A DNA stretch of 64,000 bases from Paenibacillus paridis (GCF_006345825.1 NZ_VCIX01000092.1:620001-684000); one strand, 5' to 3'; counted from the stretch's first letter, positions 43,074 to 52,273 are shown. Made by a program: numbers and translations. Notes: generated by a model not told the origin, from the letters alone.

Positions 43074-44678
43074 ATGAAATTTACGATTTTCGACCAGCCT
43101 GCAGCCGTGTTTATGGAAACCGAAAGCTGGGAGAGGCTGGAGCGGTCCAGTCTAAATGAATGGAGCGGCAGATCGGCTGTCATCTATGCGCAGCCGGACG
43201 ACACTCACCCGGAATTGAAACTGTCGCTTGAAGCGAGCGATGAAGCAGTCAAGACGGTTCGCATTCGCTGGAATAGTCCAATTCAGACGCCGGTTACGCT
43301 GCTAAACGACCACTGGGAACGGGGCTACGGTGACCTAGGTTGGATAGGGCTTCAGCCGGAGCGGGTGCTTCCTTGGTATGTCCTTATGAAAGATGGATCA
43401 GCTACGAATGGCTTTGGTGTCAAGACCGGACCGGGCGCAATGTGTTATTGGCAGGTGGATTCGAGCGGCGTAACGCTGACTCTTGATGTGAGCTGCGGGA
43501 ATCTTGGCGTTCAATTAGGTGCGCGCCGGCTCGAGATGGCTGTCCTGACAGAGCGAAGGGGAACGGATACGGAGTCGCCGTTTGAAGCTGCGCAGCAGTT
43601 TTGCCAGCAATTATGTGAGCGGCCGTTAATGCCCAAGTTTCCTGTATATGGCGGCAACAATTGGTATTATGCTTATGGCAAAAGCACCGCTGCACGCATT
43701 TTGGAGGACTCGCGATTTATTTCGATGCTTGCGGGAGAACAAACGAATCGTCCCTTTATGGTCATTGATGATTGCTGGCAGCAAGGTGCTGGCGTTACGG
43801 GGAACGGCGGACCATGGATTGGCAACCGCGATTTTCCGGATATGGCCGGGTTGGCCGCTCAAATGAAGCAAGAGGGAGTTAGGCCCGGCATATGGCTTCG
43901 GCCGCTACTGACGCATGAGAATGTGCCGGAGCATTGGATTCGCTATACGAAGGAAGGGCATTTCCTCGATCCGAGCGTGCCTGAGGTGCTGGACTACGTA
44001 GCTGAGTTTATCGGCCGGATGAATGAATGGGGCTATGAGCTGATTAAGCATGACTTTACGACGTACGACCTCTTTGGCGGGTGGGGCATGGACATGAAAA
44101 GCCGCATAAATAAGCTTCCATACACCTTCGCTGATCGTACAAGAACAAGTGCGGAAATTATTGCGGCTTTGTATGGAACTATAGCGGCTGCATCGAAGGA
44201 CAGCTTAATTATAGGCTGCAATACGATCGGCCATTTGGCGGCAGGGAAGTTTGAAATCCAGAGAACCGGCGATGATACGAGTGGCCGTTCATGGGAGCGT
44301 ACAAGAAGAATGGGCATCAACACGCTTGCTTTCCGGATGCCGCAGCATGGCGCCTTCTTCAGCCACGACGCCGATTGTGTGGGCATTACGCCGTACATGC
44401 CTTGGGAGCTGAATAAGCAGTGGCTGGATTTGCTGGCCAAGAGCGGAACGCCGTTGTTCGTTTCGGCGGACCCTAACGATTTGAACGCCGAGCAAGTCGC
44501 TGCGCTTAAAGCTGCATTTGCAGCAGCGGCTTTGCCCCAGAAAGTGGCGGAGCCCCTGGATTGGATGTTCAACCACTGTCCAGCAAGATGGAGGACAGCA
44601 GATGGCGACGAAACCTATGAGTGGACCGGCGGAGATCGTCTCCCGTTGTCAGATGAAGAAAATCATTGGTGGGTTTAG
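43074..44678 (+). CDS. GH36/GH27-like (clan GH-D) alpha-galactosidase-type hydrolase
   Basis: A 534-residue cytoplasmic protein: an N-terminal beta-sandwich (about 1-195) and a TIM barrel (about 200-500). Barrel motifs fit clan GH-D: NNWYYAYG, FMVIDDCWQ, GVRPGIWLRPLL, YELIKHDFTTYD with the candidate nucleophile D327 in the K-x-D motif, and IQRTGDDTSGRSW with D400/D401 as candidate acid/base. It would release terminal alpha-galactose (or a similar sugar) from oligosaccharides. It is shorter than tetrameric GH36 enzymes and divergent, so the exact sugar is open. Sits directly behind the mannosidase gene. Confidence 0.75.
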   Translation: MKFTIFDQPAAVFMETESWERLERSSLNEWSGRSAVIYAQPDDTHPELKLSLEASDEAVKTVRIRWNSPIQTPVTLLNDHWERGYGDLGWIGLQPERVLPWYVLMKDGSATNGFGVKTGPGAMCYWQVDSSGVTLTLDVSCGNLGVQLGARRLEMAVLTERRGTDTESPFEAAQQFCQQLCERPLMPKFPVYGGNNWYYAYGKSTAARILEDSRFISMLAGEQTNRPFMVIDDCWQQGAGVTGNGGPWIGNRDFPDMAGLAAQMKQEGVRPGIWLRPLLTHENVPEHWIRYTKEGHFLDPSVPEVLDYVAEFIGRMNEWGYELIKHDFTTYDLFGGWGMDMKSRINKLPYTFADRTRTSAEIIAALYGTIAAASKDSLIIGCNTIGHLAAGKFEIQRTGDDTSGRSWERTRRMGINTLAFRMPQHGAFFSHDADCVGITPYMPWELNKQWLDLLAKSGTPLFVSADPNDLNAEQVAALKAAFAAAALPQKVAEPLDWMFNHCPARWRTADGDETYEWTGGDRLPLSDEENHWWV

Positions 44679-44711
44679 TTTAAAATTGCTTGAAGTAAAA
44701 GGGGGATGGGG

Positions 44712-45566
44712 ATGGATGTAAGCAACCGGCAGGATCTGATCGATTGGCAATACCGGAAATCGGCTCCGGATGCGGACGATGCCTCCCATTCCCACAGCAA
44801 TTGCGAGCTCTTTTATTTCCATAGCGGCAAGTCAGACTATTGGGTAGGCAACCATCGATATGAGCTGCAGCCCGGAGATCTGTTGATGATGCAAGGCATG
44901 ACTTTGCATCGGCCGGATAGGAGCGCGCTTGCTCCTTATGTCCGGACGGTGCTTCATTTCGAACCCCGGATCATTCAATCGATGGTGGAAGGGCAAGCGG
45001 AAGAAGTGCCTTGGCCCGAGGTGCTCCGGCCTTTCTATGAGCTTCAGCATTGCCGGGTGCGGCTGAATCGAGTGCAGCGCTCCGAGACTGAGCGAATGTT
45101 AGCTGCCATGCAGAGGCATGGTGCGCGTGGCGATTTTGTCGGCCGCAGCCGGTTTCAGCTGGGCATGATGGACCTGCTGTACTGGGTTTATGATCTGTGC
45201 AGTCCATTCATCGTATCAGAGAAACAATGCTCTGAGCCGGAGCGTCATGTGCAGAGCGTCATCTCTTATATTGAAAGGTTTTATATGGAGGAGATCTCGC
45301 TGGATTTGCTGCAGGACAAGCTGCATTTAAATAAGTTTTATATGAGCAAGCTGTTTAAGGAACAGACGGGCATTACCATTATGAAGTATTTGTATAACCG
45401 CCGCGTGAATCAAGCGAAGGTGCTTTTTCTGGAGCAAAGGCAAATATCCGTAACGGAGACCTGCTACAGCGTAGGCTTCAAGCATGCCTCGCATTTCACG
45501 AAGGTATTCAAGCAGGTGTCAGGCATGACGCCGGAGCATTATAGGAAGCATTCGCATGGACGCTGA
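44712..45566 (+). CDS. AraC-family regulator with cupin sensor domain
   Basis: A 284-residue regulator. The N-terminal half (about 20-110) is an AraC-type cupin (SHSNCELFYFHSGKSDYWVG, ELQPGDLLMMQGMTLHRPD) that should bind a sugar; the C-terminal 100 residues hold two helix-turn-helix motifs (ISLDLLQDKLHLNKFYMSKL and SVTETCYSVGFKHASHFTKV). Start taken as ATG 44712, 6 bases after the AGGGGG run; ATG 44706 is also in frame. It provides a second layer of control of the locus, perhaps for the GH105-like gene downstream. A terminator follows it. Confidence 0.88.
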   Translation: MDVSNRQDLIDWQYRKSAPDADDASHSHSNCELFYFHSGKSDYWVGNHRYELQPGDLLMMQGMTLHRPDRSALAPYVRTVLHFEPRIIQSMVEGQAEEVPWPEVLRPFYELQHCRVRLNRVQRSETERMLAAMQRHGARGDFVGRSRFQLGMMDLLYWVYDLCSPFIVSEKQCSEPERHVQSVISYIERFYMEEISLDLLQDKLHLNKFYMSKLFKEQTGITIMKYLYNRRVNQAKVLFLEQRQISVTETCYSVGFKHASHFTKVFKQVSGMTPEHYRKHSHGR

Positions 45567-45584
45567 TCATGAGGCGGGGCGCAG

Positions 45585-45618
45585 GCGTTCCACCCTTGCG
45601 GGGAGGGAACGCTTTTTT
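45585..45618 (+). terminator. Rho-independent terminator
   Basis: GCGTTCC (45585-45591) pairs with GGAACGC (45606-45612), extended by ACCC/GGGA pairing, followed by six T. It lies between the AraC gene and the GH105-like gene, so the latter needs read-through or its own promoter. Confidence 0.75.
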
Positions 45619-45642
45619 CTTACTTAGCAGGAGAGGAAGTAT

Positions 45643-47832
45643 ATGATGACAATACTGCGGAGGCATGACAGCAGATTTGAAAAAACAGGAGCGAATATTG
45701 AGCCGGCGCTGCTGGCACTCTCTAATCGTTACGTTGCGGAGCATCCGGCAGAGCCTTACGTTTACCGTGCTTTTAATCGTGAGGGCATTCAGCGTGCGGA
45801 AGATTTTCGATACCGCTTCAACCTGGATGAACGTTTCCCTAATGCGCGGACAGGACAGCATAGTTATGCATGGGGGAAAGTATGGAGTGACGCTGCAGAT
45901 ATGGAGCTGAATTGGTCCGTAACTGCATTTTGCCCGATGGAGATTTTCGTAAATGGCATTAGCGTCTTTCGATCGTTGCCGCATGAAGAGAATGAGAGGC
46001 TAACAAAGGGATGCCGTGCCGTGCTCGGCCATGGCTGGAATGATGTAGTCCTGAAATTCACTAAAACCCTCGCAGGGTTTGGCGGTGCATTCGGTACGTC
46101 CAATACGAAATGGGTCATTTACCATTCGGTTATTTCCTCGAATGAGCGGGACGGGCAGGAAGGCTGGCTGTACAGCGAGCCGCTTCAGCAGCCATTGCCT
46201 ATGGATCAACTGCCAAGAGCTGGCCAATCCGAGAGGGGAGACAAGCTGAAATGGCACCCTAAGCTGGAGTGGCAGGCAGCGGAGCTGTCTGCATCGCCGA
46301 TGACGCGCTTGTTCGGTGCTGCAGCCGCGCGGACGGGCTTCGCATGGACGCGGTTTCATCATCCGATCATTGCTGGCAGCTGCCGAATTAAGGGATTAAC
46401 CGCTAGCGGCGTAACTATATTTATCGATGGGCAGAAGGTTTACCATTCGGATCAGCCGGGCGAGTTTGATGTGCCTGTTGCATTGACTTTTGGCGAGCAT
46501 AACCTCATCCTCAAGCAAAAGGCGATGAGTGAATGGGGAGTAGAGGCAGCAGTTTGGATCGATGATCGAATCTTGCCTTTATCAAGCCCCCTTGCGGTTA
46601 ATGGTGGCTTTGGCAACTGGCTGTATTTAGGTCCGTTCGATGAAATCCATGTTCCTAAGATTGACCAGCTGACTGAGCTTTATCTTCCTTACGAAGACGG
46701 TGTACTGGGAACCTATTGGAGAATGGACGCACCTGGCACATGGGTTCGGCCTTATATGGAAGCACCGTTATTCGGCAAATGGAACTATCCACTAGGCGTT
46801 ACGCTGTATGGTCTGCTGGAAGCAGGAAGAACGCTTGGACGCGATGACCTTGTTCAGTATGTGAACGCACATGTGGGTCAGAGTACATCCTGGTACACGT
46901 ATATGAAATGGGACCAACAGCAGTATGGTTCTCCAGGCATATTACACCCTATAGCTCATATCGACAGCCTTGACGATTGTGGTTCCTTTGGCTCCGTGAT
47001 GCTGGAGGCTTTCAAGGGGAATATCCAATTGCCTGGCGCAGAGCCGTTTGCTCATGAAATCGGACACTATATGGCGCATGTACAAGAGAGGCTGCATGAC
47101 GGAGCCTTCTACCGCGAGCATCCTCATGGCGCCCATACGATATGGGCAGATGATTTGTATATGGCGGTGCCTTTCCTTTGCCGATATTATCAGTTAACGG
47201 GGGAGGAGTCTTATATCAGCGATGCGGCTAATCAATTTCTCTTGTACAAAAAATATTTGTTTATGCCCAAGACCGGTTTAATGTCCCATGTTTATGATTT
47301 TAAGCAGAATATGGCGACCGAAGTGCCTTGGGGACGCGGAAACGGCTGGGTGCTATTTTCCCTGTCGGAGCTGTTGACTGTTCTGCCCGCCGAACACCCG
47401 AAACGGGGAGAGCTTCTCGGCATGTTTCAAACATTAAGCGCCAGCTACCTTGCCTATCAGAGTGAGGAAGGGCTATGGCGCCAGGTTATGGATGATACGG
47501 ATGCCTATTTGGAAACATCCTGTACGGCTATGTTTATCTATGCTTATGCCAGAGGCGTGCGCAGCGGCTGGCTTACAGAGGAGTCAATCTACACGGAAAG
47601 CGCGTACCTCGCGTGGGAAGGCCTAACACGGCACAGTATCGATGCAAAAGGAAACTTACACGGCGTCTGCCGAGGCTCGGGTTATTCCTTCTCCAGCTAT
47701 TATTATATGTACGACCTGCATACGCAGCTTAACGATACGCACGGCATTGGCATTGTATTGTTAGCTGGGGTAGAAATGCTTCGACTGCAGGCATGGCTGC
47801 AAGAAAAAGAAAATCAGCTGATGAAAATTTGA
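45643..47832 (+). CDS. GH88/GH105-like unsaturated glycuronyl hydrolase with N-terminal beta domains
   Basis: A 729-residue protein. The C-terminal part (about 340-720) is an (alpha/alpha)6 barrel like GH105 (YteR/YesR): TIWADDLYMAVPFLCRYYQL with the catalytic-Asp position, EVPWGRGNGWVLFSLSELL, and LETSCTAMFIYAYARGVRSG. The first 340 residues form two beta-sandwich, carbohydrate-binding-like modules, about doubling the usual length of GH105 enzymes. GH105 enzymes act on unsaturated uronyl residues left by polysaccharide lyases. No signal peptide. This activity is a surprising partner for a mannosidase, so the natural substrate may be a complex heteroglycan. GGAGAGGAAG precedes ATG. Confidence 0.82.
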   Translation: MMTILRRHDSRFEKTGANIEPALLALSNRYVAEHPAEPYVYRAFNREGIQRAEDFRYRFNLDERFPNARTGQHSYAWGKVWSDAADMELNWSVTAFCPMEIFVNGISVFRSLPHEENERLTKGCRAVLGHGWNDVVLKFTKTLAGFGGAFGTSNTKWVIYHSVISSNERDGQEGWLYSEPLQQPLPMDQLPRAGQSERGDKLKWHPKLEWQAAELSASPMTRLFGAAAARTGFAWTRFHHPIIAGSCRIKGLTASGVTIFIDGQKVYHSDQPGEFDVPVALTFGEHNLILKQKAMSEWGVEAAVWIDDRILPLSSPLAVNGGFGNWLYLGPFDEIHVPKIDQLTELYLPYEDGVLGTYWRMDAPGTWVRPYMEAPLFGKWNYPLGVTLYGLLEAGRTLGRDDLVQYVNAHVGQSTSWYTYMKWDQQQYGSPGILHPIAHIDSLDDCGSFGSVMLEAFKGNIQLPGAEPFAHEIGHYMAHVQERLHDGAFYREHPHGAHTIWADDLYMAVPFLCRYYQLTGEESYISDAANQFLLYKKYLFMPKTGLMSHVYDFKQNMATEVPWGRGNGWVLFSLSELLTVLPAEHPKRGELLGMFQTLSASYLAYQSEEGLWRQVMDDTDAYLETSCTAMFIYAYARGVRSGWLTEESIYTESAYLAWEGLTRHSIDAKGNLHGVCRGSGYSFSSYYYMYDLHTQLNDTHGIGIVLLAGVEMLRLQAWLQEKENQLMKI

Positions 47833-47873
47833 TTTAACTAAATTAGCAGTTATAAGCGATCGGTAAGCTGAAT

Positions 47874-47920
47874 GGAGAATGTCAGATGGTCATTGACTAG
47901 CATGGCATTCTCCCTTTTTT
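47874..47920 (+). terminator. Rho-independent terminator
   Basis: GGAGAATG (47874-47881) pairs with CATTCTCC (47906-47913) followed by CTTTTTT. It ends the GH105-like transcript. Confidence 0.75.
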
Positions 47921-48018
47921 AAGGATGCCGTAAGATTAACTTTTAACAGGAAGGGCATAATTATGATTTCACCAATGACGCTGCTCTATGTAAAAAGGAC
48001 AAACCAATATTTAATTAT

Positions 48019-48032
48019 GGACTTGTCGGTCC
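48019..48032. promoter_or_regulatory. GGAC/GTCC operator before the TetR gene
   Basis: GGACTTGTCGGTCC, a 14-base dyad flanked by TTAA, 64 bases before the TetR start. It shares length and half-sites with the palindromes at 48728 and 49486, though its left half is less perfect. Probable autoregulatory site; TATAGT at 48042-48047 just downstream is a possible -10. Confidence 0.6.
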
Positions 48033-48096
48033 TTAATGGTGTATAGTATCTCCCAAGGACTTATATCTTAAATTTATGCGAAAGAGGTGATACTAT

Positions 48097-48678
48097 TTGG
48101 CTAGACCACGCGTCTTTGATGAATCTTTGGTATTGAATCAAGCGATGAACGTTTTTTGGATTCATGGCTATGAAGCGACTTCGCTCAAAATGCTTCTTGA
48201 AGCAACGGGCCTTAGCAAAAGCAGCTTTTATGATTCTTTTGGCAGCAAACATGAGCTTTTTCTGCAAACCTTCAGGCTGTACCATAAGAACCGCATGGAT
48301 ATTTTAAATAAATACCTCTCCAGTGTTGAAAATCAATATCAAGGCATCGCAGATTTTTTTAACTCGAATGTGGACCGAGCTGCTGACAAAGTCGCCTTAT
48401 CCGGCTGTTTGAGCGTCAACGAAGCCATCGAGCTAGCTCCGCATGACGAGAAATTTCGCGAGCTCGTGGAAGAAGATTTTCAAACGGTAGAGGATGCTTT
48501 TTTTGAAGCGATTAGGAAAGGAAAGCAACAAGGTTCCATCACTTCAAAGGATGATGAACGCGTGTTGGCACGTTTTTTGGTAGTGAGCTTGCACGGTTTA
48601 CATGTGATGGCCAAAGCAGAAAGCAATCAACAGCGTATTATTGACGCGATTTCTATTGTCTTAAAAGCGCTTCTGTAA
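48097..48678 (+). CDS. TetR-family regulator (NemR-like role)
   Basis: A 193-residue regulator. The DNA-binding domain (about 1-55) is MARPRVFDESLVLNQAMNVF then YEATSLKMLLEATGLSKSSF with the YDSFGSKHELF helix, the branch that includes NemR, AcuR and YcdC-like proteins. Cys-containing LSGCLSVNEA at about 108-117 holds the position where several of these have a reactive cysteine, suggesting an electrophile sensor (inference). TTG start with AGAGGTGAT upstream. GGAC/GTCC dyads precede this gene and the next two, so it is the likely master of the cluster. Confidence 0.88.
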   Translation: MARPRVFDESLVLNQAMNVFWIHGYEATSLKMLLEATGLSKSSFYDSFGSKHELFLQTFRLYHKNRMDILNKYLSSVENQYQGIADFFNSNVDRAADKVALSGCLSVNEAIELAPHDEKFRELVEEDFQTVEDAFFEAIRKGKQQGSITSKDDERVLARFLVVSLHGLHVMAKAESNQQRIIDAISIVLKALL

Positions 48679-48727
48679 GTTGGTTTAATTATAAAGAGAT
48701 AGGCAACCATATTTTTTTGATAGTTTC

Positions 48728-48741
48728 GGACCTTTTGGTCC
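48728..48741. promoter_or_regulatory. GGACC-type operator before the DsbA-family gene
   Basis: GGACCTTTTGGTCC, a perfect 5+5 palindrome with a 4-base centre, 54 bases before the start. A TTGATA -35-like element (48716-48721) lies just upstream, so a bound repressor would cover the promoter. Confidence 0.75.
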
Positions 48742-48794
48742 AAATCCTAATGATACTGGGTTTGGAAAAATAACGCTATATCGGAGGGTAAACG

Positions 48795-49424
48795 ATGAAA
48801 GTTGAAGTGTGGTCTGATATCGCATGCCCGTTTTGTTATATTGGCAAACGTAATTTAGAAGGAGCATTGGAACAATTCGCTCACCGTGATGCTATCGAAG
48901 TTGTATATCGCAGCTTTGAGCTCTATCCTGATGCGCCGCTTGAGATCGATCAAAGCTTCGTAAATGAAGCCTTGGAGAAGCAAGGCATGACGACCGAGCA
49001 ACTGCAAGCGAAAAAACGCAAAATGACAGAGCTTGGCCGTACGGTAGGCATTGATTATCAATGGGAACAGCAGGTTCAAACGAATATGTTTGATGCGCAC
49101 CGGCTGACACACTTTGCCGCTCAATTTGGAAAACAAGTGGAAATGACCGAGCGCTTGTTCAAAGGGTATTTTTCCGAAGGCAAACATCTTGGCAATCACG
49201 AGATGCTGGCCGGCATGGCGGATGACATCGGATTGGACCGCTCTGCAGCACTTGCTGCGATGAAGAGCAAGGAATTTGTATCAGAGGTGCGAGAGGACGA
49301 ACAGATGGCTGGGCAGATGGGCGTACGCGGTGTGCCATTTTTCGTGATTGACCGTAAATACGCGATCTCGGGCGCCCAACCGGTCGAAGTATTCCTTCAA
49401 ACCTTGGAGAAAGCTTACCGCTAA
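48795..49424 (+). CDS. DsbA-family thiol oxidoreductase (FrnE-like)
   Basis: A 209-residue thioredoxin-fold protein with the long helical insertion of the DsbA/FrnE/HCCA-isomerase group. The active-site pair is C11-P-F-C14 in MKVEVWSDIACPFCYIGKRN and the cis-proline loop is RGVPFFVIDRKYAISGAQPV. No signal peptide, so it is cytoplasmic, like Deinococcus FrnE and YjbH-type proteins linked to disulfide stress. GGAGGG lies upstream of ATG. A GGACC operator precedes it, tying it to the TetR regulon. A second, related protein is encoded at 52274. Confidence 0.9.
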   Translation: MKVEVWSDIACPFCYIGKRNLEGALEQFAHRDAIEVVYRSFELYPDAPLEIDQSFVNEALEKQGMTTEQLQAKKRKMTELGRTVGIDYQWEQQVQTNMFDAHRLTHFAAQFGKQVEMTERLFKGYFSEGKHLGNHEMLAGMADDIGLDRSAALAAMKSKEFVSEVREDEQMAGQMGVRGVPFFVIDRKYAISGAQPVEVFLQTLEKAYR

Positions 49425-49474
49425 GCTTCTAATCTTCTGGAGCCGTTTGTTTCTGGTATGGACATAAAATTTTT

Positions 49475-49505
49475 TTGACAATTAAGGACCGATAGGTCCG
49501 TAATT
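49475..49505 (+). promoter_or_regulatory. Promoter with GGACC operator before the OYE gene
   Basis: TTGACA (49475-49480) is a consensus -35; the palindrome GGACCGATAGGTCC (49486-49499) fills the spacer, and the -10 region would start at about 49498. A repressor bound here would block the promoter. Confidence 0.75.
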
Positions 49506-49550
49506 GGTGAACAGATATAAAATAACATTTATGAAAAGAGGCCAATCCAA

Positions 49551-50672
49551 ATGAAACAACAATATCAACCAATCTTCCAATCCTTTGTGCTGCCATCTGG
49601 CGTCGAGCTTAAAAACAGGGTGCTTATGGCCCCAATGACGAATTCCTCCTCAAATGAAAAGGGGGAGGTAACACCAGAGGAGCTGGCTTATTACCGGGCG
49701 CGGTCAGGCGGCGTTGGAGCCGTGATTACGGCATGCGCTAACGTATTGCCAGGAGGGCAAGTGTTCAAAACGGCAATTGGAGCAGATCAGGATACCCAAA
49801 TTCCGGGCTTGAAAAAATTAGCGGAAACCATCAAAGTAGATGGCGCGAAAGCTATTTTACAGCTATTTCATGCAGGAAGAATTGGGGATCCTGAACATTC
49901 GGAGGATGGAGAGCTCTTGAGCGCCAGTGCAGTTGCTGCCGAACGGGATGGAGCTGCCATTCCTAGAGAAATGACGGAGACTGAAATTCAGCGTATGATC
50001 GAAGCTTTCGGAGAGGCAACGCGAAGGGCGATTGAGGCAGGATTTGATGGCATAGAGATCCATGGCGCGAACGGTTATCTTGTACAACAGTTCCTTTCCC
50101 CGCATTCCAATCGAAGAACGGATCAATGGGGAGGCACGCCTGAGAAAAGAATGGCATTCCCGCTTGCGGTAATCAACAGCGTGAAAAAAGCGATTGCCGC
50201 TTACGCCAAAACCCCCTTCGTGATCGGTTACCGATTCTCGCCAGAAGAAAAAGAAGAGACGGGGTACGACGTAGCGTATATGCTTCAATTCGTTGACGTA
50301 CTTGCTGAACAGAACCTGGATTACCTTCATGTCTCCCTTAGGGAATTTTGGCAAGGCTCCTTTAGAGAAGAACAAGATACGGAGCCTACAATTGCGCTAG
50401 TTCAAAATCTTGTAGGATCACGCGTTCCGGTCATGGGGGTTGGCGGTCTTTCTTCCCCTCAAGAGGTTGTCGCTGCTCTGGATACCGGTGTTCCATTACT
50501 CTCCCTAGGCCATGCGTTAGTTATGGAGCCGCAATGGGTCGAGAAGGTTGCGAATGGCGAAGAAGCGGAGATTAGAACAACACTGCCTAGAGCAGACCAA
50601 CGTGAGTTGGCCATTCCTGATCGATTTATGAAGGATTTAGGAAAGTTTCCGGGCTGGTTCCCAATCGTTTAA
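49551..50672 (+). CDS. Old-yellow-enzyme-family NADH:flavin oxidoreductase
   Basis: A 373-residue FMN TIM-barrel ene-reductase that reduces activated C=C bonds in quinones, maleimides and nitro compounds using NAD(P)H. Visible motifs are NRVLMAPMTNSSSNEKGEVT (FMN site), QLFHAGR, the substrate-binding pair H/N in EIHGANGYLVQQFLSPHSN, RTDQWGG and the phosphate site GVGGLSSPQE. It belongs to the same superfamily as NemA and YqjM. Its own promoter carries a GGACC operator, so it should be induced with the neighbouring DsbA gene. Confidence 0.93.
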   Translation: MKQQYQPIFQSFVLPSGVELKNRVLMAPMTNSSSNEKGEVTPEELAYYRARSGGVGAVITACANVLPGGQVFKTAIGADQDTQIPGLKKLAETIKVDGAKAILQLFHAGRIGDPEHSEDGELLSASAVAAERDGAAIPREMTETEIQRMIEAFGEATRRAIEAGFDGIEIHGANGYLVQQFLSPHSNRRTDQWGGTPEKRMAFPLAVINSVKKAIAAYAKTPFVIGYRFSPEEKEETGYDVAYMLQFVDVLAEQNLDYLHVSLREFWQGSFREEQDTEPTIALVQNLVGSRVPVMGVGGLSSPQEVVAALDTGVPLLSLGHALVMEPQWVEKVANGEEAEIRTTLPRADQRELAIPDRFMKDLGKFPGWFPIV

Positions 50673-50728
50673 ATCTTCGAAGAAAGCATTATACAAAATA
50701 AGCTTATCATTAGAATGGAGGGAAAGAG

Positions 50729-52219
50729 ATGACTGATAAATCAATACCCGCAGCAGCGGAAGCGCCATTTTCCATACGCACAATTCTCGGACCCCTAGTT
50801 GCCATTATTATTGGAATATTCATGGTTATTTTAGATGGTACGGCCATTAACGTTGCCCTGCCCAAGCTTCAGGAAGAATTTGAGCTATTGAATTTGTCCT
50901 TGGTGCAATGGACAGTGATTGGCTATGCGCTTGCACAGGCCGCCGTAATTCCTCTGGCTGGCTGGTTATCGGATCGATTCGGAGCCAAGAAAGTATTCTT
51001 GATCTCCGTAGCGCTATTTACAATCGGTTCATTGCTTTGCGCTTTAGCCATTAACGTAGAAACACTGATTGCTTTCCGAATTGTTCAAGGGTTAGGCGGA
51101 GGCGTAGTCGTTCCTATTGCAATGGCGTTCATCTATCGTTTATCCCCGCCTGGCAAAGTGGGAACCGTTATGGGGATGCTGGGCATTCCCATCTTGCTTG
51201 GACCTGCACTTGGTCCTGTAGTAGCAGGCTGGTTAGTGGAGTATCATAGTTGGCAGTGGATTTTTCTTATTAATTTGCCAATCGGCGTATTGGCTATTTG
51301 GATCGGAATCCGAAAGCTTCCTAACATTGAACGCCAAGCGGTTGCTTCGTTGGATTTGCTTGGGATGATCCTTGGGCCGATCGCATTTGCCGCGCTTGTT
51401 TTTGGGGTTTCGCACGGAGGAATCGATCCCATCTCAGGCCAATCTACGTGGACGGATCCAGAAGCGCTCATTGGGATGGGCGTAGGCATTGCAGCCTTGA
51501 TTTTATTCGTATTGGTAGAGTTAAGACACAAAAGCCCGCTGTTAGAGCTGCGAATTTTCCGTTCCAGCAATTTTACGATCGGAATTATCCTGCAATGGAT
51601 TGCCCAAATTGCGATGTTTGGCACCATGTTCCTTGTTCCGTTGTTTCTGCAGCAGGCGCATGGGTACAGTCCTCTAGAGACGGGATTGATTATGCTTCCA
51701 CAAGCGCTGACCTCCGCTTTATTTTTGCCCATTGGAGGGAAATTATTTGACCGATTCGGGGTGCGGCCGCTTGTCATCGCCGGAATGGCATTGACGAGCG
51801 TAGCTACCTTGCTGCTGTCCAATATTTCCGGTGACTCGGGAGTTGGGGCGGTCATCCTGCCGCTTGCCTTGCTAGGAGCAGGCATGGGATTGTTCCTGCT
51901 GCCGTTGAATAATCACCTTATACAAGCTGCACCGCAAAACTTGGTGGGACGCGTAACCTCGCTTACAAATGCTGCGCAGCAGGTGATGATGTCATTTGCC
52001 ATCGCTATTCTGATGACCATTTCCACGACGAAGATGCTGAATCTGATGATTACGGATGGCAAGCAGAAGCCAGACGTGGATCTCTATGCATCGTCATTTG
52101 GCTATACGTTCTTAATTGTGCTTGGCATTGCAATCGTGGGAGGCCTGCTTGGTTTATTTCTGAAGAAACCCGCGAAAGTGGAAGGCGCTGAAGAAGTTCA
52201 AATGATGATTGGCCATTAA
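50729..52219 (+). CDS. DHA2-family MFS multidrug exporter (EmrB/QacA type)
   Basis: A 496-residue proton-driven exporter with fourteen predicted membrane helices. Signatures include FMVILDGTAINVALPKLQEE (helix 1, with the DHA2 D-x-T-x-V-N-V-A-L-P pattern), LSDRFGAKKVFL (motif A) and PIALMGILGPALGPV-like motif C at GIPILLGPALGPVVAGWLVE. It probably exports an organic compound or its reduced product. It follows the reductase by 56 bases and precedes the second DsbA-like gene, likely one transcript from the OYE promoter. Confidence 0.92.
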   Translation: MTDKSIPAAAEAPFSIRTILGPLVAIIIGIFMVILDGTAINVALPKLQEEFELLNLSLVQWTVIGYALAQAAVIPLAGWLSDRFGAKKVFLISVALFTIGSLLCALAINVETLIAFRIVQGLGGGVVVPIAMAFIYRLSPPGKVGTVMGMLGIPILLGPALGPVVAGWLVEYHSWQWIFLINLPIGVLAIWIGIRKLPNIERQAVASLDLLGMILGPIAFAALVFGVSHGGIDPISGQSTWTDPEALIGMGVGIAALILFVLVELRHKSPLLELRIFRSSNFTIGIILQWIAQIAMFGTMFLVPLFLQQAHGYSPLETGLIMLPQALTSALFLPIGGKLFDRFGVRPLVIAGMALTSVATLLLSNISGDSGVGAVILPLALLGAGMGLFLLPLNNHLIQAAPQNLVGRVTSLTNAAQQVMMSFAIAILMTISTTKMLNLMITDGKQKPDVDLYASSFGYTFLIVLGIAIVGGLLGLFLKKPAKVEGAEEVQMMIGH

Positions 52220-52273
52220 ATGTAGATAGCAAGAAAAGGCGGCCTGATTATACAAATACCGGAGGTGCAGGTC

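Noticed and set aside
43420..44576. Antisense frames across the GH36-like gene
   Set aside because: No ribosome sites; composition reflects the opposite strand's third-position GC.
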